A DNA stretch of 64,000 nucleotides from Dipteris shenzhenensis (Eukaryota > Polypodiophyta > Polypodiopsida > Gleicheniales), in the NCBI GenBank assembly GCA_047967505.1, contig CM106541.1. The stretch is one strand, 5' to 3'. Position 1 is the stretch's first letter. Each line of letters starts with the position of its first letter. Below are positions 14,263 through 25,974 of this stretch, in pieces. A program made the position numbers and the translations under genes. Under the pieces are notes generated by a model, which did no database searches, had not been told where the DNA came from, and saw only the letters and a list, made by a program, of their open reading frames with translations.

Positions 14263-14712
14263 AAGAAGAGAGAGTTTATGCCACAAGTAGATATAGAGGT
14301 CGATTGTTTTGTTGTGGTTCGGCCATCGGATGATGAATATGAGAATGTGAAGTTTTGGGTTGCAAAAGTAGTTGATGTGCAAAGAGATGACCAAGGGAGA
14401 GCTACAACATTTACAGTGGTATGGTATGTGCCAAAGGGCAGGAAGGAGAATATGGATAGCAACACATTGTATACTAATTGTATAATGAAGGAGTGGGTCC
14501 CAAATGATGAAGCAGTCTCACAAGTTTCGATGGAGACAATCATAGTGTGTTGGCATTCAAGGGAAAAGAAATCAAAGAAGCGCATGGGATATGAGGTAGA
14601 AGGAAAAATAAAAATACCACAGCAAAGTATTTTGCATATACACGAATTTTTAAGGATGCTCGCCATGGAGGAAGTAGAAGGAGATAGCGCAATGAAGAAT
14701 GTCCATGATTAA
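14215..14712 (+). pseudogene. C-terminal region of the DUF7869-type gene
   Basis: A 165-codon frame overlaps the end of the transposase track (shifted near 14260) and stops at TAA 14710-14712. It encodes VDCFVVVRPSDD, FWVAKVVDVQRDD and TFTVVWYVPKG, strands that look like a small beta-barrel of the BAH, Tudor or chromo-barrel sort. That assignment is inference from strand pattern. It lies directly after the catalytic part, on the same strand, so it is most likely the C-terminal domain of the same protein, now split by a frameshift. Confidence 0.45.
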
Positions 14713-14834
14713 AGCTTTGTATTGAAGTCCATTGAAGGATTTTATTTGGGTACTAGGTAAGAAGCCAATTGACAATTATAATCATAGTCATCACCTCCTA
14801 TGTCAAATGAGAGTCAAAATATGCACTGGATGTC

Positions 14835-15035
14835 ACCCAAGGGTGAAGGCTTGGCAAGACCATAGGGAGTTAATGCAGATGGCACCTGGCAAGGGACTGT
14901 CACACTGAGCAATAAGACAATGGGGAGTCAATGCACCCAAGGGGCAAGGCTTGGCAAGACAAGTGGGAGTTAATGCAGATGGCACCTGGCAAGGGACTGT
15001 CGTGACATTGAGCAATAAGACAATGGGGAGTCAAA
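14835..15035. repeat. two copies of a 100-bp tandem repeat
   Basis: The string GGCTTGGCAAGAC recurs at 14848 and 14948, followed both times by GGGAGTTAATGCAGATGGCA and by CAATAAGACAATGGGGAGTC. The second copy carries a few small changes. No coding content was recognised. It lies just past the 3' end of the transposase-like gene. Confidence 0.85.
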
Positions 15036-16126
15036 TTATGTAGATGGCACGAATTGAGGCTCTTTAAGAGCAACAATTTAAATTGTAAACATATGTTCAA
15101 TCTATATCATTTTATACAAAGACTCAGCTGAGAGCAACATCTCTCAATGTAAACATATAATGATAGCTATAATTACTATTATAATTCTTTGGTTCAATAC
15201 AAAACTTGGGTCTTAGGGCATCATGTCTTTTTTCTATTTATTGAAAGTTTTAAAAATTTTGTGCATATTGCGAGTGACAATGTTATTCACATGAAATATT
15301 TAAGTCTCCTTTCATGGATTTATAAATTTATCACGTCAAGGAAAAATATTAAAAATAATTAAATTAACAAATAACTTAGGTATAGCTAGAATTTCTAAAA
15401 TAGGATTATTTCAAATTCTTGCATGTTGGTGCAAAAGTATAGATTGAAAAAACAGGATTTTTATGTGAATATGATAGTGTCACAAAGTGAACTTTTGATT
15501 TAGGAAGAATATTTTCAGAAAGTAAAATTTTGATTTGGGAAGGATATTTTCACAAAGTAAACTTTTCATTTGGGAAGGATTTTTGGGCTTCGTCCAAAAA
15601 CAACAGAAAAAGTCCAAAATTAATGAAATAGGTGTTCAACAAACGAGTTGTTCGAGGTCGCAAACCTCCAACTCATTGAATTTTTTTAGAAGTATAGTTG
15701 CAAGCTATAGTTACATGCTTATAAATAAATACATATGCTAAAAGTATGAAAATCATACACACAAACATAAACTAGTCCAAAAGTAAATCATTTCATGTGC
15801 TAATATTGTTTACTATTCCATTTTTCTAAAACTTGCTAGTATCTATCTATGATATTTCATGCGTTTATATTGAAATCTATAGTTATGTAACTAAACTAAA
15901 ATCCCAAGCCATGCAACTAACAAACTCTTTACCTAGTCCTAAGTGACAAGTCTTTCCAAAGAGTCTAGAATCTAGACAAGTTACAACTTATATACTTCAT
16001 GCAAAAAATGAAAATCATCTATTTTTCCAAAGCTAAGTACAATGTCACATGCAACTAACTTACACTTCATCTAATAAATGCTAATTTTCCAATTAGTATC
16101 TAAGTGGCGATTGGATTCCAACCGGC
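15036..16126. other. AT-rich interval without a recognised gene; short 35-bp repeat inside
   Basis: No coding region was recognised. At about 15480-15577 three imperfect units of about 35 bp repeat the pattern CACAAAGTAAACTTTTGATT followed by GGGAAGG and a T-rich tail. The rest is AT-rich single-copy-looking DNA. Confidence 0.6.
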
Positions 16127-16614
16127 AAAAGCAAGCCCACCACTGGCACCAGATACTTTTTTGAACTTAGAAGGACTAACAAAACTTACAAATTTCTTTG
16201 TAGCTTTGTTTATCCTCTTTCTTATGCTTTTTGTCTTTCCCAAGACTCCACAGTATTCTAGGAATCTCAATTTTGTGAATAGTACGAGCACGGCACTAGT
16301 TTATATAACATTAACAACACCAAGAGGTGTAGCTAAACACCAGCTAGTGTTGTTAATTATGCTGCTTGGTAAAAGCAAGCCCACCACTGGCACCAGATAC
16401 TTTTTTGAACTTAGAAGGACTAACAAAACTTAAAAATTTCTTTGTAGCTTTGTTTATCCTCTTTCTTATGCTTTTTGTCTTTCCCAAGACTCCGCAGTAT
16501 TCTAGGAATCTCAATTTTGTGAATAGTACAAGCGCGGCACTAGTTTATATAACATTGACAACACCAAGAGGTGTAGCTAAACACCGACTAGTGTTGTTAA
16601 TTATGCTGCTCGGT
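16127..16614. repeat. 244-bp tandem duplication
   Basis: Units at 16127-16370 and 16371-16614 start AAAAGCAAGCCCACCACTGG and differ at only a handful of positions (for example ACTCCACAG against ACTCCGCAG). Both contain AACACCAAGAGGTGTAGCTA. The in-phase open frames through them reflect the duplication and are not taken as genes. Confidence 0.92.
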
Positions 16615-17185
16615 GTAGTGAAACACCACTTTGTGTGAACTGAACTCGGCGGTATTATGGAATACCGTGCGGTGTTTTGTCACAATACCGAGCGTTGTAT
16701 TGATATACCACTTGGGAATCAGATGGAGCCGGTACCGGTTAAAATTTGCTATTGGGAGTTTTAAAATGCCCCAGGGCTAATTTAAAAATGTTCAAAATGT
16801 TTTAATACAACGTTTTAAAACTAACATTTTAATACCACCGCAAATCCCTGCGTGAATGGTGGTCAAATGCTTACTGCTTCAAGAGTCCTCGAATGCTTTC
16901 ACTTGATGGAAAAAATATTATATGGTTTGTGGTTCCACTATTCAACCTGTAGAGAAGAATATTCTCTAGTTCTTCTACCTTAGCATGTGGATGTGGCATG
17001 ATGACATGGTTTGCAAACATGTAAGGTGCAGTAGTAGGCCACATGGAAACCATACAAGTTGTTCTTGCCAAGTGGTTAAATGTCCAACAACATGGAATGC
17101 ATGCATGAAGGTGGGATATTCTACTTGACATGTGGAGATACTTTTAGAACCCTTACACCACTTATGTCATTGGACTTGTCATAAC
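16615..17185. other. non-coding interval with small hairpins
   Basis: Near 16650-16700 the sequence carries short inverted repeats, including CGGTATT-4-AATACCG and a second ATACCG arm shortly downstream. This may be the end of a MITE-like element whose other parts are in the preceding 244-bp duplication. The remainder up to the Copia-A LTR shows no gene. Confidence 0.4.
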
Positions 17186-17524
17186 TGTTGAGATTTCGAG
17201 CTCCACTCGTGATATGCCAGGGTGACCCTTGTGCATTTATGTCACCGACTTGTTAGTTGCAGATGCAGTTGGTACACTGCCCATGAATAATAGTTGGATG
17301 ACAACTATCTTTATGTACTCTAGTTAGTGCCACCGTAGTTAGCCAAGTTTTGTTTGAGACCCACATATAGGGTTCATCTATTCCTTTGTACTTAGAGTTC
17401 TTTTGGCTTTCACAACTAAGAAGGGGAAAACTGTTTTCAGCCTCCACCTTTGTGTGTATTCCCCCATTGTGTATGTGAGAAAGCCGCGAGTGAGACTTCT
17501 TCCTTCTCTCCCACTATCTTCACA
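17186..17524 (+). mobile_element. Copia-A 5' LTR, orphan copy
   Basis: The sequence runs from TGTTGAGATTTCGAGCTCC to CTTCACA and matches the 356-bp Copia-A LTRs at 34807-35162 and 42952-43307. It is 339 bp long because about 17 bp are missing at GTTAGTGCC, where the others read GTTAGTGGCTCAGTTAGTAT before GCC. Loss between the two GTTAGT direct repeats would explain this. A primer-binding site follows directly, so this is a 5' LTR of a plus-oriented element whose body is missing. Confidence 0.9.
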
Positions 17525-17738
17525 TGGTATCAGAACCCAGTTCGTGGTAAGGAGCTCAAGAAAGCAAACCAAGTTCACGATGTCTTGGTAAGAGGATCAG
17601 TGTTGCTTTCCTTTTTTGAGTTTGGGAGCAAATCTCTGTAGATAGCACAGTCGGAAAGTGCAAGAGTGCACTGCTGTCTCAGATTGGGACGCTCTTCGTG
17701 GTGTGGCAAGAGGGCAGTATATGTTGCGAGACAAAGCA
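17525..17738 (+). mobile_element. Copia-A leader with PBS, truncated
   Basis: TGGTATCAGAACC at 17525 is a variant of the initiator-Met tRNA primer-binding site. About 210 bp of leader follow and match the leader of the minus Copia-A below 58049. Similarity stops at about 17738, where minus-strand transposase-like sequence begins abruptly. Confidence 0.85.
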
Positions 17739-18850
17739 ATTATCAGCTTGTATTCTCAAAGTTGGTGGTGGGTGACCTTTTTCTGCATGTACATTTCGAA
17801 TTGCCTTCATAATCAATGTTACAACTTGATTACTATCATGTAGATGCAAGGAATCAATCCATATATCTGCAAAAAACTTAATTCCATGCACCAACACTCC
17901 CCATAAATGTGTCTTTAGAAAGTGCTTTCCTTGTAATTTAGGTGGAGTGGCAACAAAATGAGGCAATGTTGTTGTAATTCTTATCCATGCCATCTACAAT
18001 AAGGCATATGTAGTCATGGGGATGCGAAATAGCTTGCTCCTTCCAAAATGCATATTTTTGTTTGGAATGTCGAATAAGGTCATGATGAGATTTTTGGTTT
18101 TTTTGGTATAATTCCCTTTGATTTGGACATGTTGCACTCTCAATCGCTCGCTTTAACTCATCACAGACATTGCACTTCAACATTTTTTGCCTCTTTGGGA
18201 TTTTAACATATCCAAAGTTCTTCTTCCAAAGAGTATACAAAGTATGAGAAGAAGCCACAGCATCCCCTCTTTGCCTTTTCTTTTCTGCAATAGAGTCAAA
18301 TACTTCAAGCTTTGTCAATCCCAGTGGAAGGTGCATTTGAGTGATCGCATCACCGTTACCTAGGGAGTTTGGTAGATATATGGGGTTGAGGTAAGGCATT
18401 TTCCTGTATGAAGTCTTGCAAAATTGCTACTGCCTTGATAGTTGAGATTATTGATTTGGACCTTTCTCTATTATCGTGAATGCTAAATTTTTGCCGCCCT
18501 TTGCCTTGGTGACTAAATCCCAATATGTACCATGGGATAATCTAGTAATATTGTGATATGCCTTATTGCAAATCTTTTTTCCATTTATGAGAGGTTTTAC
18601 CTTTTGTCTTGAACTTAGCCTTTTATTGCCATTCTGAAGAAAGCAAGAGAGACTTGTGAGATGGTATTCATTTCTTTCGCTTCATCTTCTTTGCCACACA
18701 TGCCCTCTACATTCCTTGATGTTTGCAAGATCAATGAAGTGCATACATCTTCGCTTGCAACATAGATATCCCAATGCATTTAACATGTTCTCCTCTTTCA
18801 TTACTCTCTTCCTCTTTGATTGCTTTTGTGGATCTGCCTGGATTTGCTTG
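17739..18850 (-). pseudogene. second DUF7869-type transposase-like fragment
   Basis: Read on the minus strand this matches 12420-13505 of the first copy. It includes LGYLCCKRRC, KMLKCNVCDELKRAIES, the segment with CLIVDGMD, then a frameshift near 17960, and KGHPPPTLRIQADNC at its end. It reads through two positions that are stops in copy 1 (Arg and Trp), but has its own frameshift and a stop near HVWQRR. It is cut at DNC on one side by the Copia-A leader and on the other side near 18850. N- and C-terminal parts are absent. Confidence 0.75.
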
Positions 18851-19055
18851 AAATCTTTCATCTCACATTACTTGTTAGATCAAAATCTCTCTCTCATTAT
18901 TATCACCGCGTTGGCATGGATCAAAGGACACTATCTAGTCACATAGCTGAAAAAAAATTGCCCAAGTAAACTCTAGAGAAGATTAACAATTCAATAGATT
19001 ACACACATATTACATAGATTACAATCTCAAAGACTCCTTTACTTCAGATTACATC

Positions 19056-19737
19056 TCAAGGACTCCTTGTTGAGATCCCTGATTGCAGGCTTGGCCCTCC
19101 TTGCTTTTTTCCAGAATGGGACTGGCTTTTTCCTGCAGGGGCCTGGCCTTTCCCTTCATGCCTCTTTCTCTTTCCTTGATTTGAGCTTCCTGGTTGCAGG
19201 CTTGGCCCTTCTTTATCCTTTCCTGAAGGGGGCTGGTTCCTCCCTTCAGGCTCCTTTTCCTTGTAGTCAGGTTCGGTCTTGGCCTTCTTCAATTTGAGCT
19301 CCTTGTCTTTAAGATCTTTTGCCCAAATGGCAAATTGAGCTGCAACATCTACTTTCTCATCATAGATAGCTGTAGCAAGTAGGCGCATTTGATCTATCCA
19401 TGACCTGGGCAATTGAAAATGGCATTCTCTACATAGTGATTTTGTATGCACACACTCCAAAGACAAAAATGTGCATAGGGTGGTAGCATGTAGGCTAGCA
19501 GATACATCAGTCATCTATAATGGGGGTATGGTAGACCATGCATTTTGGACCCTTCTGCATCGTAGGATAGGCATCCGATTTAACTATTGCGGCTGTCAAT
19601 ACCACAGTCTTGCTCTGTACATGACGAAGTTGCTTTTTGATTCCTTCCTCCCTCATCCAAAGGCTACGGATGTTCTCCTTCATCTCCTCCACTATTTGCC
19701 CACTCTGTACAACAACTTCATCTGAATCCCTCAGCAT
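19056..19737 (-). pseudogene. C-terminal part of coiled-coil retroelement protein
   Basis: Two minus-strand frames in succession (19737-19507 and 19514-19056) encode a heptad-like Glu/Lys-rich segment with VVQSGQIVEEMKENI, then a low-complexity tail. The tail repeats the theme GPSLQPGSSNQGKRKRHEGK and GGPSLQSGIS and is rich in Lys, Gly, Ser and Pro. It follows the larger coiled-coil frame upstream on the same strand and is most likely its C-terminal part after frameshifts. No catalytic motif was seen. Confidence 0.5.
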
Positions 19738-19820
19738 CTATTGAAGCTGCATAAATTGCTAAAAAACATCTTCATGGGCGGTTTCCAAGACTTCCACTCT
19801 AGTTTGGAAATATCGCAGGA

Positions 19821-21184
19821 CTACGGACTACTTTTCATAATTGTTGAAATCCACGGCAAGCTCGTGCAAACATCTATCTTGATCTTCTTGTAGGGTCTTG
19901 TAGCTTGCTCTTTGGACTTCCAATAGTGTTTTGAAAAAACAACCCTCACCGTGGCTATTGCAAATTGCTCCATCGCAGTGGCTGAAACTTGCTCCACCAT
20001 GGTGGCTGGAACTTGCTCCACCGTGGCTACTCTATGCATCCTTGGTGGCCTGGGGAGCTGCCTCGTTGTCTTCTCCACCCTGGCTACTCTCTGCCCCATC
20101 CTTCCTGGCCTTGAAGCTCTCACACAGTTCCTGCATCACCTTTCTAGTTTCTGCATTCTCCCTTTTCAGCTTCTCCATCATTTGGTCTTTTTCAATGTTC
20201 AATACGTTTTGCATGTTGCAGAGCCGTTTGTAAAGACCCTCCTTTTTGGCTCTCTGATCTTCAAGGTCCTTTCGCATCTTTTCTAGCTGCTTGTCTGCCA
20301 TGTCTCCGTCATTTCTCACTTCTTTGAGCCTATCTCGGAGCTCCTTCATGTGATTCTCTGCTTCTTCACTTCTATGCCTTTTCATGTCAACCAATTTTGT
20401 AGCGGCCTCAGCTTGCTCTTGTGCTTGCAAGTTCCTCGCTTGTGCCTCCTCTACCTTGGCTTCTGCACCTTCCCTGAGACTTCTCTCAAGTTGTGCTGCC
20501 TTTACTGTATCGGTGGCTTTGTCTTTTAGAAAAGTCACCTTTTGAGACATTTGCTTATAGTATTGCTTAAAAATTCCTTTGAGGGTAGATGTCATCATGT
20601 GTATTGCAACTCCATCAGACTGAGATGACAATTGGGATTTGCCATCCATGCAATTCTTTAGGTTGGTTAACACACTCTTAGAGATTGCCCTTGAGAAAGA
20701 TACATCACGTCCTTTCAGTTGCTCTACTGCAGGTTGAACCTGCCAGAACTTGTAGATTCCTCTTGTATCAGGAAAGAAGTGAATGGTCTTCTTCAGCACA
20801 TCTTGGAGGTTTGTTGGCAAGCTTGAAATCTTGACTCCACCATCTTTACTAATCTAATTGTTGGGGTATACGTCTAGAATATCCTCTCTTCCACTACTCG
20901 AAAAAGTGTGCTTGCAAATTGCCTCCATAAATTCCTAGAGCATTTTCAATCACGCTTTCATTGATGGTAATCTTCTGACCTTGATAGACTAGTTGCCCCT
21001 CCATGTTCACCTTCTGTACCATCCTGGTGAAGTTTTGGAGAGCATTCAAATTGGGCTTTTGAAGAGCCAGAGAGGAGCTCCCATGTATCACAATTTCAAG
21101 ATCAAGAGATGAGGGGCTCTGGCACTGTGCTGTAGAGGGGGAGGAAAGATTGTGTGAGGAGCTCTTGGACTGTGCAGGGTCCAT
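19821..21184 (-). pseudogene. coiled-coil protein related to the gypsy third ORF
   Basis: The frame starts at ATG 21184 (MDPAQSKSSS) and breaks at about 20893. It continues, with a stop near 20858, through the long open stretch 20820-20032. The N-terminal part has YQGQKITINESVIENALGI. This parallels ITVQQSPLNIILNSIVIQRA in the gypsy third ORF at 38248-39129. After KFWQVQPAVEQLKGRDV comes a long Glu/Lys/Arg heptad region (KATDTVKAAQLERSLREGAE onward), a clear coiled coil of more than 120 residues. The end has a repeat of VEQVPATM / VEQVSATA / MEQFA in another frame. Function is unknown; in plant gypsy elements an extra ORF outside gag-pol is known for Athila- and Tat-like lineages. Confidence 0.55.
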
Positions 21185-21440
21185 TATGAGAGGGGATAGA
21201 AGCTACAAGAAGAGTGCAAGGGAGATAGAAATGGTCGAGATGGATAGAAGATGAAACAGTGAAGGAAATGGAATAGTTGAGGCTTGAGTTTGTAGTCCGA
21301 TTGCAAGGGAGAAAGAAATGGTTGAGAGAAATAGAAGATGAAGCATTGAAGGAAATGGAATAGTGGAGGCTTGAGATTGCAAGGGAGAATGAAACGTTCG
21401 AGAGGGATAGAAGAGGAAATGGTTAAGGGAATGGAATTGC
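21185..21440. repeat. three diverged ~85-bp tandem units
   Basis: The pattern GCAAGGGAGA, GATAGAAGATGAAAC, GAAGGAAATGGAATAGT and GAGGCTTGAG recurs about three times directly upstream of the minus-strand start at 21184, so it lies in the 5' leader of that pseudogene. Copies differ by substitutions and small indels. Confidence 0.7.
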
Positions 21441-23640
21441 AATTTGTAGCTCGACTACACTATCAAGGTGAGAGCCACCATGGTGGTTGTAGCCTGACTA
21501 CTGTCAAGGCGAGAGCCACCGTGATGGTTGGCCTGAATTTTGAATAATTCAAGGAGGCAGTATTGACTTGCATGGTAATGAATGATTAGAGGTGGTGGCA
21601 TCTAAGATTCCCAGCCATGTCTGTGGTGGCAGCTAAGACCCAATGGGCTGGCAATTAATTACCAGCCAATGCAATGGCCTGCAATTACTTAGCTTCTAGT
21701 TACCACTACCGAGTTTGCATGCATGATTACTACGAGTGCAATAAATTATGGTAATGAAGGATTAGAGGTGATTAGGCTTCATGATTTACTTTTGTGGGAA
21801 TTACTACCTGATGGTGATGGCTGTCATCAGCCAAGTCTGTTGTGGCTACGATTCCACTGTGCCACCGCTCACCCACCACCGTGCTTTAGCATGCATGATC
21901 ACTACTACAAGTGTAGTAAAAATTATCAGTCACCGAGCTCGCATGCTCCATAGAGAGCTAGAGTGCATGGTAATGAGTGATTAGACATGGTAATGAAAAT
22001 TAGACCCGGTGGTGGTGACTCTCATCAGGCACGTTTGTCATGGCTAAGATTCCACTGGGCTGGCAATTAATTACCAACCACCAGACGGGCACCACATGGC
22101 ATCTTCTTCATGATTACCAACCCGTCAACTTGGGGATTCCACTCCAATGGCTTGCAATTAGTATGGATGGAACCCCAAGCTCCAGCCATCACGGTGGCTC
22201 AAATGTTATAATATATATAAGATTCATGGCATTTGGCATTTTACTACATTGCTCTGATCCGCCCATGCTCTGCTACTTTGATCCACAAGTGCTACTACTT
22301 TGCTTCACACACCTCCTCTAGCTCTTTTTTGCCCTTGCTCTACTTTGCTCCACGCTCCCTCCTCCAACTCTCATCACTACATCTCCTCCCATGCTCATCT
22401 GCTGACTGCTCACCCACTCATCTTCAACATGCCTAGTACCACCCCGCTCGATGCTCTATGATCCCAATAATATCTTCCTTCTCATATAAGGTGATTGCAT
22501 TGCACTCACCTGGAGTAGAAATTCTAGCACTAGTGGAGACCCTTCATTCCCACACATATGAATGTCATCACCTTAGATAACATGCTCACAGAGAGCCTCT
22601 TTATGGTTGTGCTATATGGGCTCCCCCTAGATGTTAACAAAGGCCTCGATATTTTCAGAGCAGATTACTCTCAACTTGCTGGAGGAGTGTAATCTAAGTC
22701 CTGGCAATGTGCATGGTCTTCAGCCTCTCCATCGTATCCTCCTTTGGCTCCCTAAAATTTTTTAATGCAACCAGCTAGACTGGTGGAAAATTGAGTTGTA
22801 CAAATTCCGTCTTGCTTAGACGAGGCTCTCAGTAGTGGTTGGATGTAATTTTTTGGGCTCTCAATGATCTTTTGGCTCACTAGATGTAATGTTTTGGTCT
22901 CTAAGGCATTTATATAATCTCTTTTTGTTCAATTTGAGGCTCTCAGTATGCATTGTTGTTAACTTTTATATTTGTATTTGAATGGTTATGGCTGCTACCT
23001 GTAATCTTTTAGCCTTTAAGACTCTCAGTAATTGCCTAATTTTTAGAAATGTAAGATCCTCTGTTCAATTTTTGCTTAGTATAAGTTGATAATTTTTATA
23101 TAACTTGTTAGTGGATGCAGATGTACATTGTAATCTCTTTTGCTCAGTTTTCACTCGATAAATTGTACTTTTTCCCTCATTTATATTTACTACAACCAAG
23201 ACTAAAATACCAAGAAAGAAGGACTACAATTTCCTTGGTTTATGGCCAAAATAGTGCTAAAATAGCTCCAACGACCCCACCATTGTGGTTGCATGGAAAT
23301 ACATCTAGAAAAATACAATTAAACTTAAAAAAAAGGCAATTGATGATATGTCCCTTGAGGGGTACCCTCTAGGGGCAAGGACCATATCGACGTGCATTAT
23401 ACAATATTTAGGATGCCACTAGATAGAAATGGCATGTCAATATGGCCCTTGCCCCCAACGGGGACCCCTCAAGGGCCATATCATCAATTGCATTTTTCTT
23501 GGTTGCACAACAGAATGCATTTTCCTTCGTACACAAATATATAACTCCAAGGACCAACACGGTGGCTTTCATAGATCTCCTTGTGTTTGCCAGTGCACCG
23601 GTCATCATAGACCTCCTCTTGTAATACGTAAAAATAGGTA
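21441..23640. other. no gene recognised; dispersed diverged repeats
   Basis: Between 21540 and 22180 the phrase ATGGTAATGAATGATTAGA recurs in diverged form at about 21572, 21748 and 21967, with ATTACCAGCCAATG-like partners. From 22200 to 23400 the sequence is AT- and CT-rich with only short random frames. Around 23345-23480 the string GGGGACCCCTCAAGGGC and its approximate inverse CCCTTGAGGGGTACCC form an imperfect inverted repeat of about 130 bp span. Confidence 0.5.
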
Positions 23641-23654
23641 ATGGAGCTATAACT

Positions 23655-24145
23655 CCAAGAACCAGTGTGGTGGTCTCTCTAAGACAACCTTGAATTCTGG
23701 GAGATGACAGGAGACTGTGCTGAGGCGATGCTCCGAATGATAGATTGCATCTCATTTTATTACACCAAAAACCAGTGCGGTGGTCTCTCCAAGCCAACCT
23801 ATAATTTGCATGGGTTGCGGGCAAAGAAGCGGCAAAAGGCTGCATGATGACAGGTGGTCAAGCTAGAGACTGTGCTGCGGTAGTGTTTAGAATGATAGAT
23901 TGCATCTAATTATTACAAAAAGAACTAGCACGGTGGTCTCTCGAAGACAACCTTAAATTTTAATGATTTTCATGGGTGTGTGCCCAGTGCTAGGTAGCAA
24001 AGTTGCAGCAAAAGGCTACACAATGATAAGTGATCAGGTGGTGTAGGCTAGAGACTACACTACACAAAGGAGTGTAGAGATGCCATGTGTTGAGATATGC
24101 AGTGTTCTGAACAAATAGATTGCATCTCATTATTATGCTAGGGCA
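23655..24145. repeat. three diverged tandem units
   Basis: ACCAGTGTGGTGGTCTCTC near 23661, its variant near 23772 and AGCACGGTGGTCTCTCGAAG near 23927 each precede GACAACCT-type sequence and, downstream, ATAGATTGCATCTCATTATT. Units are about 110 to 180 bp long and quite diverged. A further related start lies near 23556 (ACACGGTGGCTTTCATAGA). No coding content was recognised. Confidence 0.65.
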
Positions 24146-24690
24146 CCTTCATGATGTCAAAAAAAATTCTGGCAAGAGCGCAGGTTCGTGCAAAATTCAA
24201 ATATTCACCATGGAGCACATCACGTCGCGGTCCCAAAATGGTCCGAAAAATAGTTCCGCGATTGGCTACACCCAAGCAAATGTTGACCCTATTGAATTAT
24301 CATAATCTTGACTCTGATGACCAAGAAATTCTAGCATGGCAACCATCTAATTTCACATCATGGCTAGACAATGATGCCTACGCTAGGCTGGGCTATCAGG
24401 AAAATCCAGTGGGTGGATCATATGCTCTTAGCAGTGATAGGCACCTAGAGTCACACAACTGACACAAGAAACAAAGGGGAAAAGAGTGGGAGGGTGGCAA
24501 GTCTAGCTATATAAAGGCCTTAAGGATAGAGAAACAATTCATCACACCCAAGAAAATTTCTCTCCTACCCCCTTCCATGCTGTTGCCAAGCCTTCTTCTA
24601 CTGCTATGATGAATCTTCTACTACAACCTCAATGCCCCTTCATAATGTTGCCCAAGTCATGGGATCCATTATTTTCCTTGGCTCTCCATC
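24146..24690. other. no gene recognised
   Basis: A short plus-strand frame at 24151-24462 has no recognisable motif. The remainder shows no repeat or element boundary that I can support. Confidence 0.4.
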
Positions 24691-25370
24691 CTGCAACACT
24701 CCACCAGCCATAGCCATGACGAAGGGAGTTGCAGGATGGGTAGCCAAGAGAAACGGGTCATTGTTGTTCCGTCAGGCACTAGCAGAGAACTCAACTTGGT
24801 GAGGAGACTCTCATAATTGAGCACAACCTTCGGCACTAGGGAAGGAGAACTCAACTTGGTGATAAGTTGTAACACACTGAGAGCATGTGTTAGTGTGCTA
24901 GAGCTCACCACTTGATTGAGTTCCTTGTCCACCACTGTTGAATGTTGTGCTCAATTGAGCTCACCACCAAGTTGATTTCCCTCTTCCAGTGTCTTGAAAT
25001 AAGTTGCAATGAAGAAAGTAATTCCTTTAAATACTTGAAAGAAAAACCTCATGACCAACCATGTTGCAAGATGGGGAGCCAAGGGAAACAGGTTGTCGTT
25101 GCTCCATCAGGCACTAGAAGAAAACTCAACTTGGAGATGAGCCTCTCGTTATTGTGCACAATCTTTGGCACTATGGAACTTGGTGATCAGCTCTAACACA
25201 TTGAGAGCATGCGTCAGTGTGCTAGAGCTCACTACCATATTGAGTTCCCTATCTGCTGTCAAATGTTGTGCTCAATTGAGCTCACCTCCAAGATGAGTTC
25301 CCTCTTCCAGTTCCTTGAAAGAAGTTGCTATGAAAAAGGTTATTTCAATTACGAGGTTCTCATATTTTCC
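24690..25370. repeat. ~325-bp tandem duplication
   Basis: Paired landmarks: GTTGCAGGATGGGTAGCCAA near 24729 with GTTGCAAGATGGGGAGCCAA near 25061; TGTTGTGCTCAATTGAGCTC near 24944 with the same string near 25265; and GAGAGCATGTGTTAGTGTGC near 24880 with GAGAGCATGCGTCAGTGTGC near 25202. Spacing is about 321-332 bp. The copies are diverged, so the event is not recent. Confidence 0.8.
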
Positions 25371-25659
25371 CATGAATACGAGGTGCTCATATTGTCCCCT
25401 ACATACAAGGCACCAAAAGTGTAAGAAAGTGCTATTGGCTCTTTCCTATGGCTTTTGTAGGAAGAGAAGGGTATTCTCAGTATGCATGGCTCTGAGGCTT
25501 TTTGTCACCTACAGATATGTTGGGGTTGTCATTGGTAGTATACGTGTAACTTAGGACCTCGAGTCATGTAGTGTGGTAAGCAAACATAGTCCACATGCAT
25601 GTGTAAGGAATGTGTATCATCATGGTTGAGGTAATGAAGGCTTTCATCTTCATTGGGGG

Positions 25660-25875
25660 TTGCACAGTTTAGGAGGAGTTTAAGGGTTAGAAGGAGATTC
25701 CAGGGTTTAGAAGGAGGTTCCAAGGTTTAGAAGAGGTTCCAGGGTAAGAAGGAGTTTCAAGGTTTAGAAGAGGTTCCAAGGTTAGGAGTTTCAAGGTCTA
25801 GAAGAGGTTCCATGGTTAGAAGGAGTTCCAAGGTTTAGAAGAGGTTCCAAGGTTTAGAGTAGAGTACACGGTGGA
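25660..25875. repeat. GGTTCCAAGGTTTAGAAGA minisatellite
   Basis: Irregular units of about 20-27 bp combining AAGGTTTAGAAGAGGTTCC, AAGGAGTTTC and AGGGTTAG repeat about eight times. No coding content. Confidence 0.85.
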
Positions 25876-25974
25876 GAACTTGTCTCCCTTGTAGATCATC
25901 GAGATTAAGGATTGAGGAACTAAGGGTTTAGGGGGAGCATAGGAGTGGGAGAGGAAGGTGTAAGAGCATGGGGG

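Noticed and set aside
11146-14760. Terminal inverted repeats of the DUF7869 element
   Set aside because: No convincing TIR pair or target duplication could be seen by eye around the gene.
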